64,000 nt of DNA from Acinetobacter haemolyticus (lineage in GTDB: Bacteria > Pseudomonadota > Gammaproteobacteria > Pseudomonadales > Moraxellaceae). The notes beneath the pieces were generated by a model, which saw only the letters and a list, made by a program, of their open reading frames with translations, was not told the DNA's origin and ran no database searches. The stretch is taken from positions 35,756 through 99,755 of the forward strand of contig NZ_OVCN01000015.1 of assembly GCF_900406815.1 (NCBI RefSeq), read 5' to 3'. Within the stretch, counting starts at the first letter, position 1, and each line of letters opens with the position of its first letter. The translations under genes were made by a program, and so were the position numbers. Below, one piece after another: positions 16,708 to 24,716 of the stretch.

Positions 16708-17556
16708 ATGAACAATGATGCATTAGAGATTGAACAAACAGAAAAACTATTAGTCCCTTTACGACATGAACTGTTACATCCTATCGAAGATATGCAAGAC
16801 GAAAATGACCGACAGTTTATTACTGCGCTGGCTCGCGGCTTAGAACTCTTACGTTGTTTTACGCCAAAGCATCAGCATTTGGGGAATCAAGAACTTGCAC
16901 AAATGACAGGTTTACCTAAGCCTACGATTACTCGTTTAACACATACATTGTCACGTCTGGGTTATATCAAACACGTTCCAAATTCAAACAAGTTTCAGCT
17001 TTCAGTAGGTGTACTTGCTTTTGGTTATTCCATGCTTTCCAATGTCGCTATTCGCTCTATTGCCAATCAATACATGAAAAATCTGGCAGATTATGCCGGT
17101 GCGGCTGTAGCTATGGCGACACGTGATCGACTGAATATGATCTATCTCGATGTCGTGCAAGGTAAGGGAAATATGACAATGCGACGTCAAGTAGGGACTT
17201 ATTTACCGATTCATTTAAGTTCGATGGGCCGTGCATGTTTGGCTGCCATGCCTGAAGATGAAAGAGAGTTTTTATTAAATGCAATTCGTAGTAAACACAA
17301 AGACGAGTGGATGAAAATTAATCGGGATTTAGACAAAGCATTTAAAGACTACCAAGATTTTGGTTATTGTTTTTCGATTGGTGAGTGGCATAAAGATGTC
17401 AACTCTGTGGCAGTACCTCTGATCCACGAACAGCACGGTTTATTAGTATTTAACTGTGGTGGCCCAAGTTTTATTATGAATCGTGAAAAACTAGAAGAGG
17501 ACATTGCTCCACGTCTTTTACATATGGTGAATAATATCCGTACTGAAATCAGCTAA
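16708..17556 (+). CDS. IclR-family transcriptional regulator (first paralogue)
   Basis: A protein of 282 residues with an N-terminal extension, then the IclR winged helix (FITALARGLELLRCFTPKH, LGNQELAQMTGLPKPTITRL) and the C-terminal effector domain (MATRDRLNMIYLDVVQGKGN, LSSMGRACLAAMPEDERE, GEWHKDVNSVAVPLI). It resembles the PcaU/PobR branch that activates aromatic and dicarboxylate catabolism in Acinetobacter. It is very similar to the regulator at 19860, with nearly the same recognition helix (KPTI), so both may bind the same palindromes. The effector is probably an acid or acyl-CoA of the local pathway (inference). Confidence 0.88.
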   Translation: MNNDALEIEQTEKLLVPLRHELLHPIEDMQDENDRQFITALARGLELLRCFTPKHQHLGNQELAQMTGLPKPTITRLTHTLSRLGYIKHVPNSNKFQLSVGVLAFGYSMLSNVAIRSIANQYMKNLADYAGAAVAMATRDRLNMIYLDVVQGKGNMTMRRQVGTYLPIHLSSMGRACLAAMPEDEREFLLNAIRSKHKDEWMKINRDLDKAFKDYQDFGYCFSIGEWHKDVNSVAVPLIHEQHGLLVFNCGGPSFIMNREKLEEDIAPRLLHMVNNIRTEIS

Positions 17557-17574
17557 TTGATTTCTTTGGCACTT

Positions 17575-17619
17575 AAACCATAAAACCCGTCAAGTTTTTG
17601 TATCGGTTTTATGGTTTTT
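17575..17619 (+). terminator. Rho-independent terminator
   Basis: A 13-bp stem AAACCATAAAACC/GGTTTTATGGTTT is followed by further T residues. It ends the first iclR gene. Confidence 0.85.
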
Positions 17620-17647
17620 AAATGCTATTTACCTAATTTTTCAAATT

Positions 17648-18448
17648 TTATTGAAAGACAGGTTTTCTTTTTTGCTGAAAAGCCATTAATGCCTCTTTAA
17701 ATTCATCTCCTTGGATACACGCTGAAAAAATAGAAGATTCATCATCGATACGTTTTAATAGGTCATCAATTGGCATGTCGCGTAATAGCTTTTTGCTCAG
17801 TTGCAATGCGTTATTTGGCTTATTTGCTAGCGTCATAGCAGTATTTCTAACAAGCGGTTCAAGCTCTTGTTCTGTACAGACTTTATTTACAATACCGTAA
17901 TTTTGAGCTTGCTCAGCTGAAAACTTTTCACCCAACAAAATGAGTTCCGAAGCGCGCGCAAAACCGAGTAATCTTGGTAGGATATAACTGGAACCTGCTT
18001 CGGGCACTAATCCTAAATTGACAAAAGGAAACTGAAAAATAGTTTTGTCACTTGCATAAACCAGATCGCAATGTAGCAACATGGTACTGCCTATACCTAT
18101 AGCAACGCCTTCGACTTTGGCAATGATCGGTTTTGGGAAAGTAGCTAAGCTTTTCAAGAAACGAATAGAAGCAGGCGGTTCCGAACCAAAATTTTTACGG
18201 TTGCTAAAAGCATTCACATCATTTCCACTGGTAAAGACTTGATTTGCACCTGTTAAGATAACGACATGAACTTCATCATTTACAGCGGCCTGATCCAATG
18301 CATGGCTCATGGCTGAATACATATCGTAGCTGATTGCATTTTTCTTACCGACGGTATTCATGGTAAGCGTCATGATTTTTCCATCCAAGTCTGTATCAAT
18401 TTTACCCGTGGTCAATTGAGTTTTGGCATTATCATCCCGTTGCATCAT
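17648..18448 (-). CDS. Enoyl-CoA hydratase/isomerase family protein
   Basis: A crotonase-fold protein of 266 residues. MTLTMNTVGKKNAISYDMY and VILTGANQVFTSGNDVNAF form the oxyanion-hole region, and VAIGIGSTMLLHCDLVYAS and LGLVPEAGSSYILPRLLG the second half. The residue order GLVPEAGSS (Glu present, second acid not obvious) resembles enoyl-CoA isomerase or PaaG-like members more than a standard hydratase. Two adjacent ATG codons follow AAGGAAGGA; the second, at 18445, has the better spacing. It diverges from the nitronate monooxygenase gene across an IclR-type site. Confidence 0.82.
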   Translation of the reverse strand: MMQRDDNAKTQLTTGKIDTDLDGKIMTLTMNTVGKKNAISYDMYSAMSHALDQAAVNDEVHVVILTGANQVFTSGNDVNAFSNRKNFGSEPPASIRFLKSLATFPKPIIAKVEGVAIGIGSTMLLHCDLVYASDKTIFQFPFVNLGLVPEAGSSYILPRLLGFARASELILLGEKFSAEQAQNYGIVNKVCTEQELEPLVRNTAMTLANKPNNALQLSKKLLRDMPIDDLLKRIDDESSIFSACIQGDEFKEALMAFQQKRKPVFQ

Positions 18449-18596
18449 TCCTTCCTTTTAATCACATCATAAAATTTAAACTTTTTAAAAACAGTTAATT
18501 GAAGATTTTCATCTATAAAATAGTTTTTTTACTCATTTGATAGTATAGAAAAAATATTTCGCCAACAATGAATTTAATGTATTTTAATGGTATTAA

Positions 18597-18613
18597 ATTT
18601 TGTATTATGAAAT
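18597..18613 (+). promoter_or_regulatory. IclR-type operator between hydratase and nitronate monooxygenase genes
   Basis: ATTTTGTATTATGAAAT fits the 17-bp pattern with two mismatched dyad positions. It lies in the 287-bp divergent gap 18449-18735; nothing else recognisable is present there. Confidence 0.5.
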
Positions 18614-18735
18614 AAATTGGTGTGAATGACTCATGTGATTGCTTATGCAACAATGATTATTCATAGCACGATCAAAATGCCAGATATTTACGGAAATAAA
18701 GAATCTAAGCACGTCATACAGCAAGTGGGAAAACA

Positions 18736-19707
18736 ATGAAGACGAAAATTACTGAATTATTTGAAATCGAACACCCTATTATCCAAGGTGGTATGCACTA
18801 TGTCGGTTTTGCAGAACTTGCCGCAGCGGTGTCTAATGCAGGTGGCCTAGGTATTATTACGGGCCTGACTCAACGTACCCCAGAAAATCTAGCAAAAGAA
18901 ATCGCACGTTGCCGTGAAATGACGGATAAACCATTTGGGGTCAATCTCACCTTTTTGCCCACTGTCAACACGCCGGATTATCCTGGATTTGTGGATGCCA
19001 TTATTAAAGGTGGAGTGAAAATTGTGGAAACAGCAGGGAGTAACCCTGTTGAAGTTATGCCATATTTAAAAGCTGCGGGTATCAAAGTCATCCATAAATG
19101 TACTTCTGTGCGGCATAGTTTAAAAGCCCAGCAAATAGGATGTGATGCTGTATCCGTGGATGGTTTTGAATGTGGGGGACATCCAGGTGAAGATGATGTC
19201 CCAAATATGATTTTGTTACCATTGGCTGCTGACGCTTTAGAAATTCCTTTTGTTGCTTCAGGTGGGATGGCGGATGGACGCTCTCTTGCGGCTGCACTCG
19301 CAATGGGTGCAGATGGAATTAATATGGGGACACGTTTTATCGCGACTCAAGAGGCACCTGTGCATGAAAATGTTAAACAAGCGATTTTAAATGCGACTGA
19401 GCGTGATACTCGCTTAATTATGCGTGCTTTACGCAATACCGAACGCGTTTTAAATAATAGCGCAGTAGAAAAGATTGTCGCGAAAGAAAAGGCTTTGGGT
19501 GATAAGATTAAGTTTGAAGATATTATTGAAGAAGTGGCAGGCGTTTATCCTAGGGTTATGATAGACGGTGAGGTTGAAGCAGGTGCGTGGTCTTGTGGTC
19601 TCGTCGCAAGCCTTGTTCATGATATCCCAACATGTGATGAGCTAGTGAGTCGTATTGTAAAAGACGCTGAAAATATTATTCGTCAACGTTTAATGGGTTT
19701 TTTATAA
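18736..19707 (+). CDS. Nitronate monooxygenase (2-nitropropane dioxygenase family)
   Basis: An FMN TIM-barrel protein of 323 residues. Visible motifs are HPIIQGGMHYVGFAELAAAV, SNAGGLGIITGLTQ, DGFECGGHPGED, LPLAADALEIPFVASGGMAD and GADGINMGTRFIATQEA. The family oxidises alkyl nitronates such as propionate-3-nitronate, the conjugate base of the succinate analogue 3-nitropropionate. GGGA precedes the ATG. It sits inside a dicarboxylate beta-oxidation island behind an IclR-type site. Some members are reductases or have unknown roles, so the reaction is tentative. Confidence 0.85.
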   Translation: MKTKITELFEIEHPIIQGGMHYVGFAELAAAVSNAGGLGIITGLTQRTPENLAKEIARCREMTDKPFGVNLTFLPTVNTPDYPGFVDAIIKGGVKIVETAGSNPVEVMPYLKAAGIKVIHKCTSVRHSLKAQQIGCDAVSVDGFECGGHPGEDDVPNMILLPLAADALEIPFVASGGMADGRSLAAALAMGADGINMGTRFIATQEAPVHENVKQAILNATERDTRLIMRALRNTERVLNNSAVEKIVAKEKALGDKIKFEDIIEEVAGVYPRVMIDGEVEAGAWSCGLVASLVHDIPTCDELVSRIVKDAENIIRQRLMGFL

Positions 19708-19742
19708 ATTGAATTTTTAGAACAAGCTCACTATTTAATAAA

Positions 19743-19773
19743 AAAACCAGCATAAGTCTATTATGCTGGTTTT
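19743..19773 (+). terminator. Rho-independent terminator
   Basis: A perfect 13-bp stem AAAACCAGCATAA/TTATGCTGGTTTT with a 5-nt loop. It ends the nitronate monooxygenase gene and may serve the opposing iclR gene as well. Confidence 0.88.
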
Positions 19774-19859
19774 CTATATATTTCATTCACTCTGTGAATC
19801 AAAATGAAACTAAAACTTCAATACCAGACCATTAAATTAAATGGATCAAGTGATTAATC

Positions 19860-20702
19860 TCAGTGAGTTTCATTCAAAGCGTCATGGATATTATTGACCA
19901 TATGAATTAAACGCGGTCCAATCTCACCTTCGAGCTTTTCTGGATTCAAATGAAAGCTTGGTGCGCCACAGTTGAAAACATAAAGACCATGTTTAGAACT
20001 GACTAAAGGTACTGCTACAGAGTTTACTTCTTTTTGCCATTCACCTAAAGAAAGGCAATAGCCATAATCCTGATAATCTCTAAAAGCTCGTTCTAATGAA
20101 CGTTTGATAACTGCCCAATTTTCAGGATGTTTCTTTTTCAAGGCATCCAGTAAAAATTCGCGCTCACGTTCAGGCGTAGCAGCAAGACAAGCTCTCCCCA
20201 TCGAACTACTATAAAGCGGCAAGGTAGAGCCGACTGGACGGCGCATATTTAAAGTGGTTTCTATTTGTACCACATCAATATAAACCATATTTAGCCGGTC
20301 ACGAGTAGCCATAGCGACTGGAGCCTGAGCATATTCACTCATCTCTTCCATATATGGATGAGCAATATTTCGGATAGATATATTTGATAAAGCCGAATAA
20401 CCTAAAGCTAGAACACCAATATCAAGCATATATTTAGTCGAATTTGGCAATTGTTTTAGATAACCTAAAGACACTAAGGTATTTGTAATACGGGCAATCG
20501 TCGGTTTAGGTAATCCCGTCATTTTTGCTAATTCTTGATTACCTAATACTTGATTATTGGCAGAAAAACAGCGCAAAAGCTCTAAACCGCGAGCAAGTGA
20601 AGCAATGAATTGTGGGTTATTTTCTCGGTGAATATGGGAAATAGGATCAAGACGGATCTCATCAAAATTGATTGTTTTCTCATTTTCTAAATTTTGCGAC
20701 AT
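19860..20702 (-). CDS. IclR-family transcriptional regulator (second paralogue)
   Basis: A protein of 280 residues, collinear with the regulator at 16708: FIASLARGLELLRCFSANNQ, LGNQELAKMTGLPKPTIARI, MATRDRLNMVYIDVVQIETT, SSSMGRACLAATPERERE, GEWQKEVNSVAVPLV. It lies next to the leftward dcaFHE genes and reads toward them from the opposite side of a 17-bp IclR-type site. Probable regulator of the dca genes, by activation or repression. Two such close paralogues in 4 kb suggest duplication with effector divergence. Confidence 0.88.
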   Translation of the reverse strand: MSQNLENEKTINFDEIRLDPISHIHRENNPQFIASLARGLELLRCFSANNQVLGNQELAKMTGLPKPTIARITNTLVSLGYLKQLPNSTKYMLDIGVLALGYSALSNISIRNIAHPYMEEMSEYAQAPVAMATRDRLNMVYIDVVQIETTLNMRRPVGSTLPLYSSSMGRACLAATPEREREFLLDALKKKHPENWAVIKRSLERAFRDYQDYGYCLSLGEWQKEVNSVAVPLVSSKHGLYVFNCGAPSFHLNPEKLEGEIGPRLIHMVNNIHDALNETH

Positions 20703-20742
20703 TCAATCCTCGAATATAATAAGGCAATAGTTTTGCCATTAT

Positions 20743-20759
20743 ATTTCGCTATGCAAAAT
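20743..20759 (-). promoter_or_regulatory. IclR-type operator before the second iclR gene
   Basis: ATTTCGCTATGCAAAAT, a 17-bp imperfect palindrome, lies about 40 bp upstream of the second iclR start. Likely autoregulation. Confidence 0.6.
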
Positions 20760-20761
20760 AA

Positions 20762-20797
20762 ATCCATTCATCAATGATATACATATGATGAATGGAT
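20762..20797 (-). terminator. Rho-independent terminator
   Basis: A 12-bp stem ATCCATTCATCA/TGATGAATGGAT is followed on the minus strand by TTATTTT. It ends the thiolase/dehydrogenase/hydratase operon just before the iclR operator. Confidence 0.8.
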
Positions 20798-20811
20798 ACT
20801 GAATGTGACGC

Positions 20812-22020
20812 TTATGATGATGTATTTTCAATCACCATGGCAAGTCCTTGACCTACGCCAATACACAAGCTGACCACAGCATATTTTTTGTTACGGCGTA
20901 TCAGTTCACGTGCCGTGGTGAGGGCAAGGCGGGCACCAGATGCGCCTAGCGGATGACCAATAGCGATCGCACCACCATTCGGGTTAACACGTGGGTCATT
21001 GAAATCAATATTTAGACCTTTGAGACAAGAGAGCACTTGTGAAGCAAACGCTTCATTAATTTCAATAATATCTATGTCATCGAGGGTCAAACCTGCACGC
21101 GCTACGGCTTTTTTAATCGCTTCAATTGGACCTGCGCCCATGATGCGTGGTTCAATTCCTGCGGCTGCACCTGACAATATTCTTGCCATAGATTTTAAAC
21201 CATATTTTTGACCTGCTTCTTTTGAGCCAATAAGTAATGCGGCTGCACCATCATTAATACCAGAAGCATTACCTGCGGTCACGACACCACCTTCAAATAG
21301 AGTTTTTAATTTGGAAAGTGCTTCAAAGGTAGAGCTAGGGCGAGGGTGCTCATCTTCTAAAACAAGCTTTGGTGGTAATTTTTTACCCTGAGAAACTTCA
21401 ATTGGTGTAATTTCACCTGCGAAGAAGCCTTCTTCTTTCGCTTTTTGATATTTGGCTTGAGATTGAGCGGCGAACAAATCTGCCTGTTCACGTGTAATAC
21501 CAAATTCAACAGCCACATTATCACCTGTTTCAGGCATAGAGTGACCACCATACTGCTCAATAATTTTTTTATTCGGAAAACGTGTCCCAATCGTGGTGTC
21601 ATAAATTTTGGCATCTCGACTATAAGCACTTTCTGCTTTACCCATCACAAAAGGTGCACGTGTCATACTTTCTACACCACCCGCAATATATAAATCACCT
21701 TCACCACAAGTAATAGCACGGGCAGAATCAATTACTGCACCCAAACCACTGGCACATAAACGATTAACCGTTTGCCCGGGTACCGTCACCGGTAATCCCG
21801 CTAAAAGTATGGCCATACGGGCTATATTACGGCTATCTTCACCAGCTTGATTAGTATCCCCTAAAATTACATCTTCAATATCTGCCCCAGGTACACCGGT
21901 TTTTTCTAATAATTTACGGATAACATCAGCGGCCAAATCATCTGGACGTACCGATGCGAGCTCACCTGCATGGCGACCTATTGGACTACGAAGACCATCA
22001 TAAATATAAGCATTTAACAT
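20812..22020 (-). CDS. dcaF: 3-oxoadipyl-CoA/3-oxoacyl-CoA thiolase
   Basis: A thiolase of 402 residues starting MLNAYIYDGLRSPIGRHAGE. The acyl-accepting cysteine is in VNRLCASGLGAVIDSARAI, and the C-terminal NPNGGAIAIGHPLGASGARL and SLCIGVGQGLAMVIE give the His and Cys of the active site. It is closest in pattern to PcaF/PaaJ beta-ketoadipyl-CoA thiolases. It would cleave 3-oxoadipyl-CoA (or longer homologues) to succinyl-CoA and acetyl-CoA. The start at 22020 has AAGGA at 8 nt; a longer frame runs back into the upstream gene without a site. It is last in the leftward dcaE-H-F operon. Confidence 0.82.
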   Translation of the reverse strand: MLNAYIYDGLRSPIGRHAGELASVRPDDLAADVIRKLLEKTGVPGADIEDVILGDTNQAGEDSRNIARMAILLAGLPVTVPGQTVNRLCASGLGAVIDSARAITCGEGDLYIAGGVESMTRAPFVMGKAESAYSRDAKIYDTTIGTRFPNKKIIEQYGGHSMPETGDNVAVEFGITREQADLFAAQSQAKYQKAKEEGFFAGEITPIEVSQGKKLPPKLVLEDEHPRPSSTFEALSKLKTLFEGGVVTAGNASGINDGAAALLIGSKEAGQKYGLKSMARILSGAAAGIEPRIMGAGPIEAIKKAVARAGLTLDDIDIIEINEAFASQVLSCLKGLNIDFNDPRVNPNGGAIAIGHPLGASGARLALTTARELIRRNKKYAVVSLCIGVGQGLAMVIENTSS

Positions 22021-22034
22021 TGATAAATTCCTTT

Positions 22035-23558
22035 TTAATCCTTTGCGGTGAAAGTAAGCGGTAGATTTAAAGCAACGCGACGCTGCAGCCATGGGCTAGG
22101 ACGGTAGCGGGAATCGTGCGTCAGTGTCGCCATGCGGTTTAGTGTAAGTAGGACTTTTTGGCCTCCTACATGGTCACCCCATTCAATTGGTCCGAATGGA
22201 TAACCCAAACCAAGTCGAACAGCAGCATTAATATCGTCTACAGTGGCAATATTTTGTTGTGCAATATCACAGCCTAAGTTGATGACCATTGATAAAACAC
22301 GCTGGCCTACAAAACCGATACTTTCTGCAATGACGCTCACCATATTTCCATCCAGATTGAATATAGAATGAGCAGCTTGGCGGTATGCCGTTTTTGTCAC
22401 CAGTGATGGCATCAATGTTCGGTGTTTACCGATCCCATACAGCATATCAATGGCAACTGCTTGTTCTGGTGATACCTTAAGGCGTTTGGATGCATGAGTC
22501 GTATCTTCCCCATAGCAGGCAAGTAAACATAAGCTATCTGGCTGTGGTTGTTCGCCTGTATCCACAGCAATATTCTGGGCAATTAAATAGTCTTCAAGTT
22601 GTTTATGGTCTTCTGGAAAATCTGCTGCAATCCAGACTTTTGGATATTCCTTTAAACGTTCAACAGATTGAGCAGGTTGCTCTCCGACTTTTGCACCCGT
22701 TTCATAGTTATAAAAGCCATGATTCACCTTGCGTCCTAATTGTTTGCCATCAAGCATCTGTTTGGTGAGTGGACTTGGTTTATAGCGAATTTCTTCATAA
22801 TATTGATGATAAATCGACTCCATAACTGGATGGGAAACATCAAGACCAGTGAGATCCATGAGCTCAAATGGTCCCATTCTGAAACCCACGCCTTCACGTA
22901 AAATTCGGTCAATTTCACTAAAGTGACAAACGTTTTCATTCAATATTTTAAGGGCTTCTGTACCATAACCTCGTCCAGCATGGTTAATAATAAAGCCAGG
23001 TGTATCCTTGGCGACCACAGGACGATGGCCCATTTTACGAGAGAGTTGATTAAGTACATCAACAATGTTTGGATCAGTTTTTAAGCCCTGAATCACCTCA
23101 ACCACTTTCATGAGAGGAACTGGGTTAAAGAAGTGATAACCAACGACACGCTCTGGCTTACTACAGTTTGCAGCAATTGCAGTGATCGAAAGAGAGGATG
23201 TATTCGAAGCTAGAATTGTATTGTCAGAGATAATACTTTCGAGTTGCTGCATTAAACTTTGTTTGATGTCTAGACGCTCGATAATTGCTTCAACAATTAA
23301 GTCACAGGCTTTGAGATCTTCAAGTTGCTGGGCAATGACTAAATGATTATTCGCAGCTTGCGCTTGTTCTGCCGAAATTTTGTTTTTTTCGACGAGTTTT
23401 TCAAATGTTTGAGCCAGTTTTTCCTTGGCTTGTTGAGCCGCACCTTCTTTTGCATCGTATAAATAGGTGGTGTGGCCTGATTGGGCAGCAATCTGGGCAA
23501 TGCCGCTTCCCATGGTTCCAACACCAATGATACCGATGGTCTGAATATCGTAGCGCAT
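22035..23558 (-). CDS. dcaH: 3-hydroxyacyl-CoA dehydrogenase (PaaH/DcaH-like)
   Basis: A protein of 507 residues, longer than fatty-acid HADs because of a duplicated C-terminal domain as in PaaH. The Rossmann motif TIGIIGVGTMGSGIAQIAAQ is at the N-terminus; ASNTSSLSITAIA, GYHFFNPVPLMKVVEVI (catalytic His) and DTPGFIINHAGRGYGTEA follow; a second GLGYPFGPIEWGD is near the C-terminus. It oxidises 3-hydroxyadipyl-CoA-type substrates with NAD+. The start at 23558 is chosen for its AGGA; the stop lies 14 bp before the thiolase start. Confidence 0.85.
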   Translation of the reverse strand: MRYDIQTIGIIGVGTMGSGIAQIAAQSGHTTYLYDAKEGAAQQAKEKLAQTFEKLVEKNKISAEQAQAANNHLVIAQQLEDLKACDLIVEAIIERLDIKQSLMQQLESIISDNTILASNTSSLSITAIAANCSKPERVVGYHFFNPVPLMKVVEVIQGLKTDPNIVDVLNQLSRKMGHRPVVAKDTPGFIINHAGRGYGTEALKILNENVCHFSEIDRILREGVGFRMGPFELMDLTGLDVSHPVMESIYHQYYEEIRYKPSPLTKQMLDGKQLGRKVNHGFYNYETGAKVGEQPAQSVERLKEYPKVWIAADFPEDHKQLEDYLIAQNIAVDTGEQPQPDSLCLLACYGEDTTHASKRLKVSPEQAVAIDMLYGIGKHRTLMPSLVTKTAYRQAAHSIFNLDGNMVSVIAESIGFVGQRVLSMVINLGCDIAQQNIATVDDINAAVRLGLGYPFGPIEWGDHVGGQKVLLTLNRMATLTHDSRYRPSPWLQRRVALNLPLTFTAKD

Positions 23559-23615
23559 GTTTATCGTCCTAAAGATTTTCACTCTATTTCATTGTTTCGT
23601 TGTTATTGCTTTAAA

Positions 23616-24404
23616 TCACTTACCTTGGTAATTCGGTTTCCTTTTTTCAATAAAAGACTGAATACCTTCGTTTTTATCCTCGGTTGAAAAGAGTAGTTGG
23701 AAAGACTTTCGTTCTAAAGCCAATCCAGCATTAAGTGGTACATCTTCACTCATCAAGGCAACTTCTTTGATTTGTCGCAAAGCAATTGGTGGCATCTTCG
23801 CGAGACTCTGTGCCATTTTAATCGCTGTTGGAATAGTCTGATCATCTTCGGTCACTTGGGAAACCAGCCCAATGGTGTAGGCTTCTTCGGCAGGAACCAT
23901 TGCGCCTGTCATAATCATCCGCATGGCATGAAATTTACCCACAGCGCGGAATAATCGCTGTGTTCCACCAGCACCAGGCATTAAGCCAACTTTGATTTCT
24001 GGTTGACCGAAGATTGCACCTTTACCTGCGATAATAATGTCAGCATGCATCGCCAGCTCACAACCGCCACCCAAGGCATATCCGTTGACCGCTGCGATGA
24101 CAGGTTTAGGGCACTGTGCAATGGCATTCCAATAACGCTCCGTATGCCGCAATAGCATTTCTGTCGAAGTTGCTGTAGACATTTCCTTTAAATCTGCTCC
24201 CGCAGCAAATACCTCATCTCCACCAGTGAGTACCACAGCATTGATCTCATCATTGAAACTTAATTCAATGAAAATCTGTGCCAACTCCTTACGAAGCTCA
24301 CTATTTAGAGCATTTTTAGCCTCAGGCCGATTAATCTGAACCACAGCAACTTTAGGGATAGCGTAATCAATTTCAATGAAATTGTTCCCTGTTTTAGTAT
24401 TCAT
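23616..24404 (-). CDS. dcaE: Enoyl-CoA hydratase (dca type)
   Basis: A crotonase of 262 residues. QINRPEAKNALNSELRKEL and GGDEVFAAGADLKEM form the oxyanion hole. ALGGGCELAMHADIIIAG and PEIKVGLMPGAGGTQRL supply the two catalytic glutamates. It hydrates 2,3-dehydroadipyl-CoA-like intermediates. The start at 24404 has AAAGGA at 7 nt; an upstream ATG overlaps the IclR-type site and is not used. First gene of the leftward operon, divergent from dcaA. Confidence 0.82.
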   Translation of the reverse strand: MNTKTGNNFIEIDYAIPKVAVVQINRPEAKNALNSELRKELAQIFIELSFNDEINAVVLTGGDEVFAAGADLKEMSTATSTEMLLRHTERYWNAIAQCPKPVIAAVNGYALGGGCELAMHADIIIAGKGAIFGQPEIKVGLMPGAGGTQRLFRAVGKFHAMRMIMTGAMVPAEEAYTIGLVSQVTEDDQTIPTAIKMAQSLAKMPPIALRQIKEVALMSEDVPLNAGLALERKSFQLLFSTEDKNEGIQSFIEKRKPNYQGK

Positions 24405-24417
24405 TTTTATATCCTTT

Positions 24418-24434
24418 ATTTCGCATAACAAAAC
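24418..24434 (-). promoter_or_regulatory. IclR-type operator before dcaE
   Basis: ATTTCGCATAACAAAAC, 17 bp, starts 14 bp before the dcaE start codon. A site this close to the start would repress dcaE rather than activate it, unless it lies downstream of the promoter for another reason. Confidence 0.5.
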
Positions 24435-24546
24435 TATATTTCTTTAATAATGCTTATTTTGGAACTTATTTCAAGTATTTTTTATTGAAATCCTATAAAC
24501 AAAATTTTCTTTAGTTCGTAAGTTATTGAAAAATAATAGTGCAACA

Positions 24547-24577
24547 ATAATAAATTTCGTTAAACGAAATTTATTAT
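24547..24577 (+). promoter_or_regulatory. Perfect 14-bp inverted repeat in the dcaE/dcaA divergent region
   Basis: Arms ATAATAAATTTCGT and ACGAAATTTATTAT flank TAA. The inner 17 bp ATTTCGTTAAACGAAAT is the best palindromic member of the IclR-type set. It is about midway between the two start codons, so one bound dimer could act on both operons. Confidence 0.7.
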
Positions 24578-24604
24578 CAAAAAAGCTTGAAATTTTGGTT
24601 TTTA

Positions 24605-24621
24605 TTCTCGTACTATGAAAC
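24605..24621 (+). promoter_or_regulatory. Weak IclR-type operator before dcaA
   Basis: TTCTCGTACTATGAAAC keeps the right half TATGAAA seen at 18597 and 31783. Its left half is degenerate. It lies 51 bp from the palindrome centred at 24562, centre to centre, which is close to five helical turns. Confidence 0.4.
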
Positions 24622-24716
24622 ACAACAACACTAAACAAGACTGAAAACGTAGCATCTGAAGGTGTAAGCACTGATGGGTGAGTACGAGGAAAATGAAATA
24701 AAAAGGGAGATCACTG

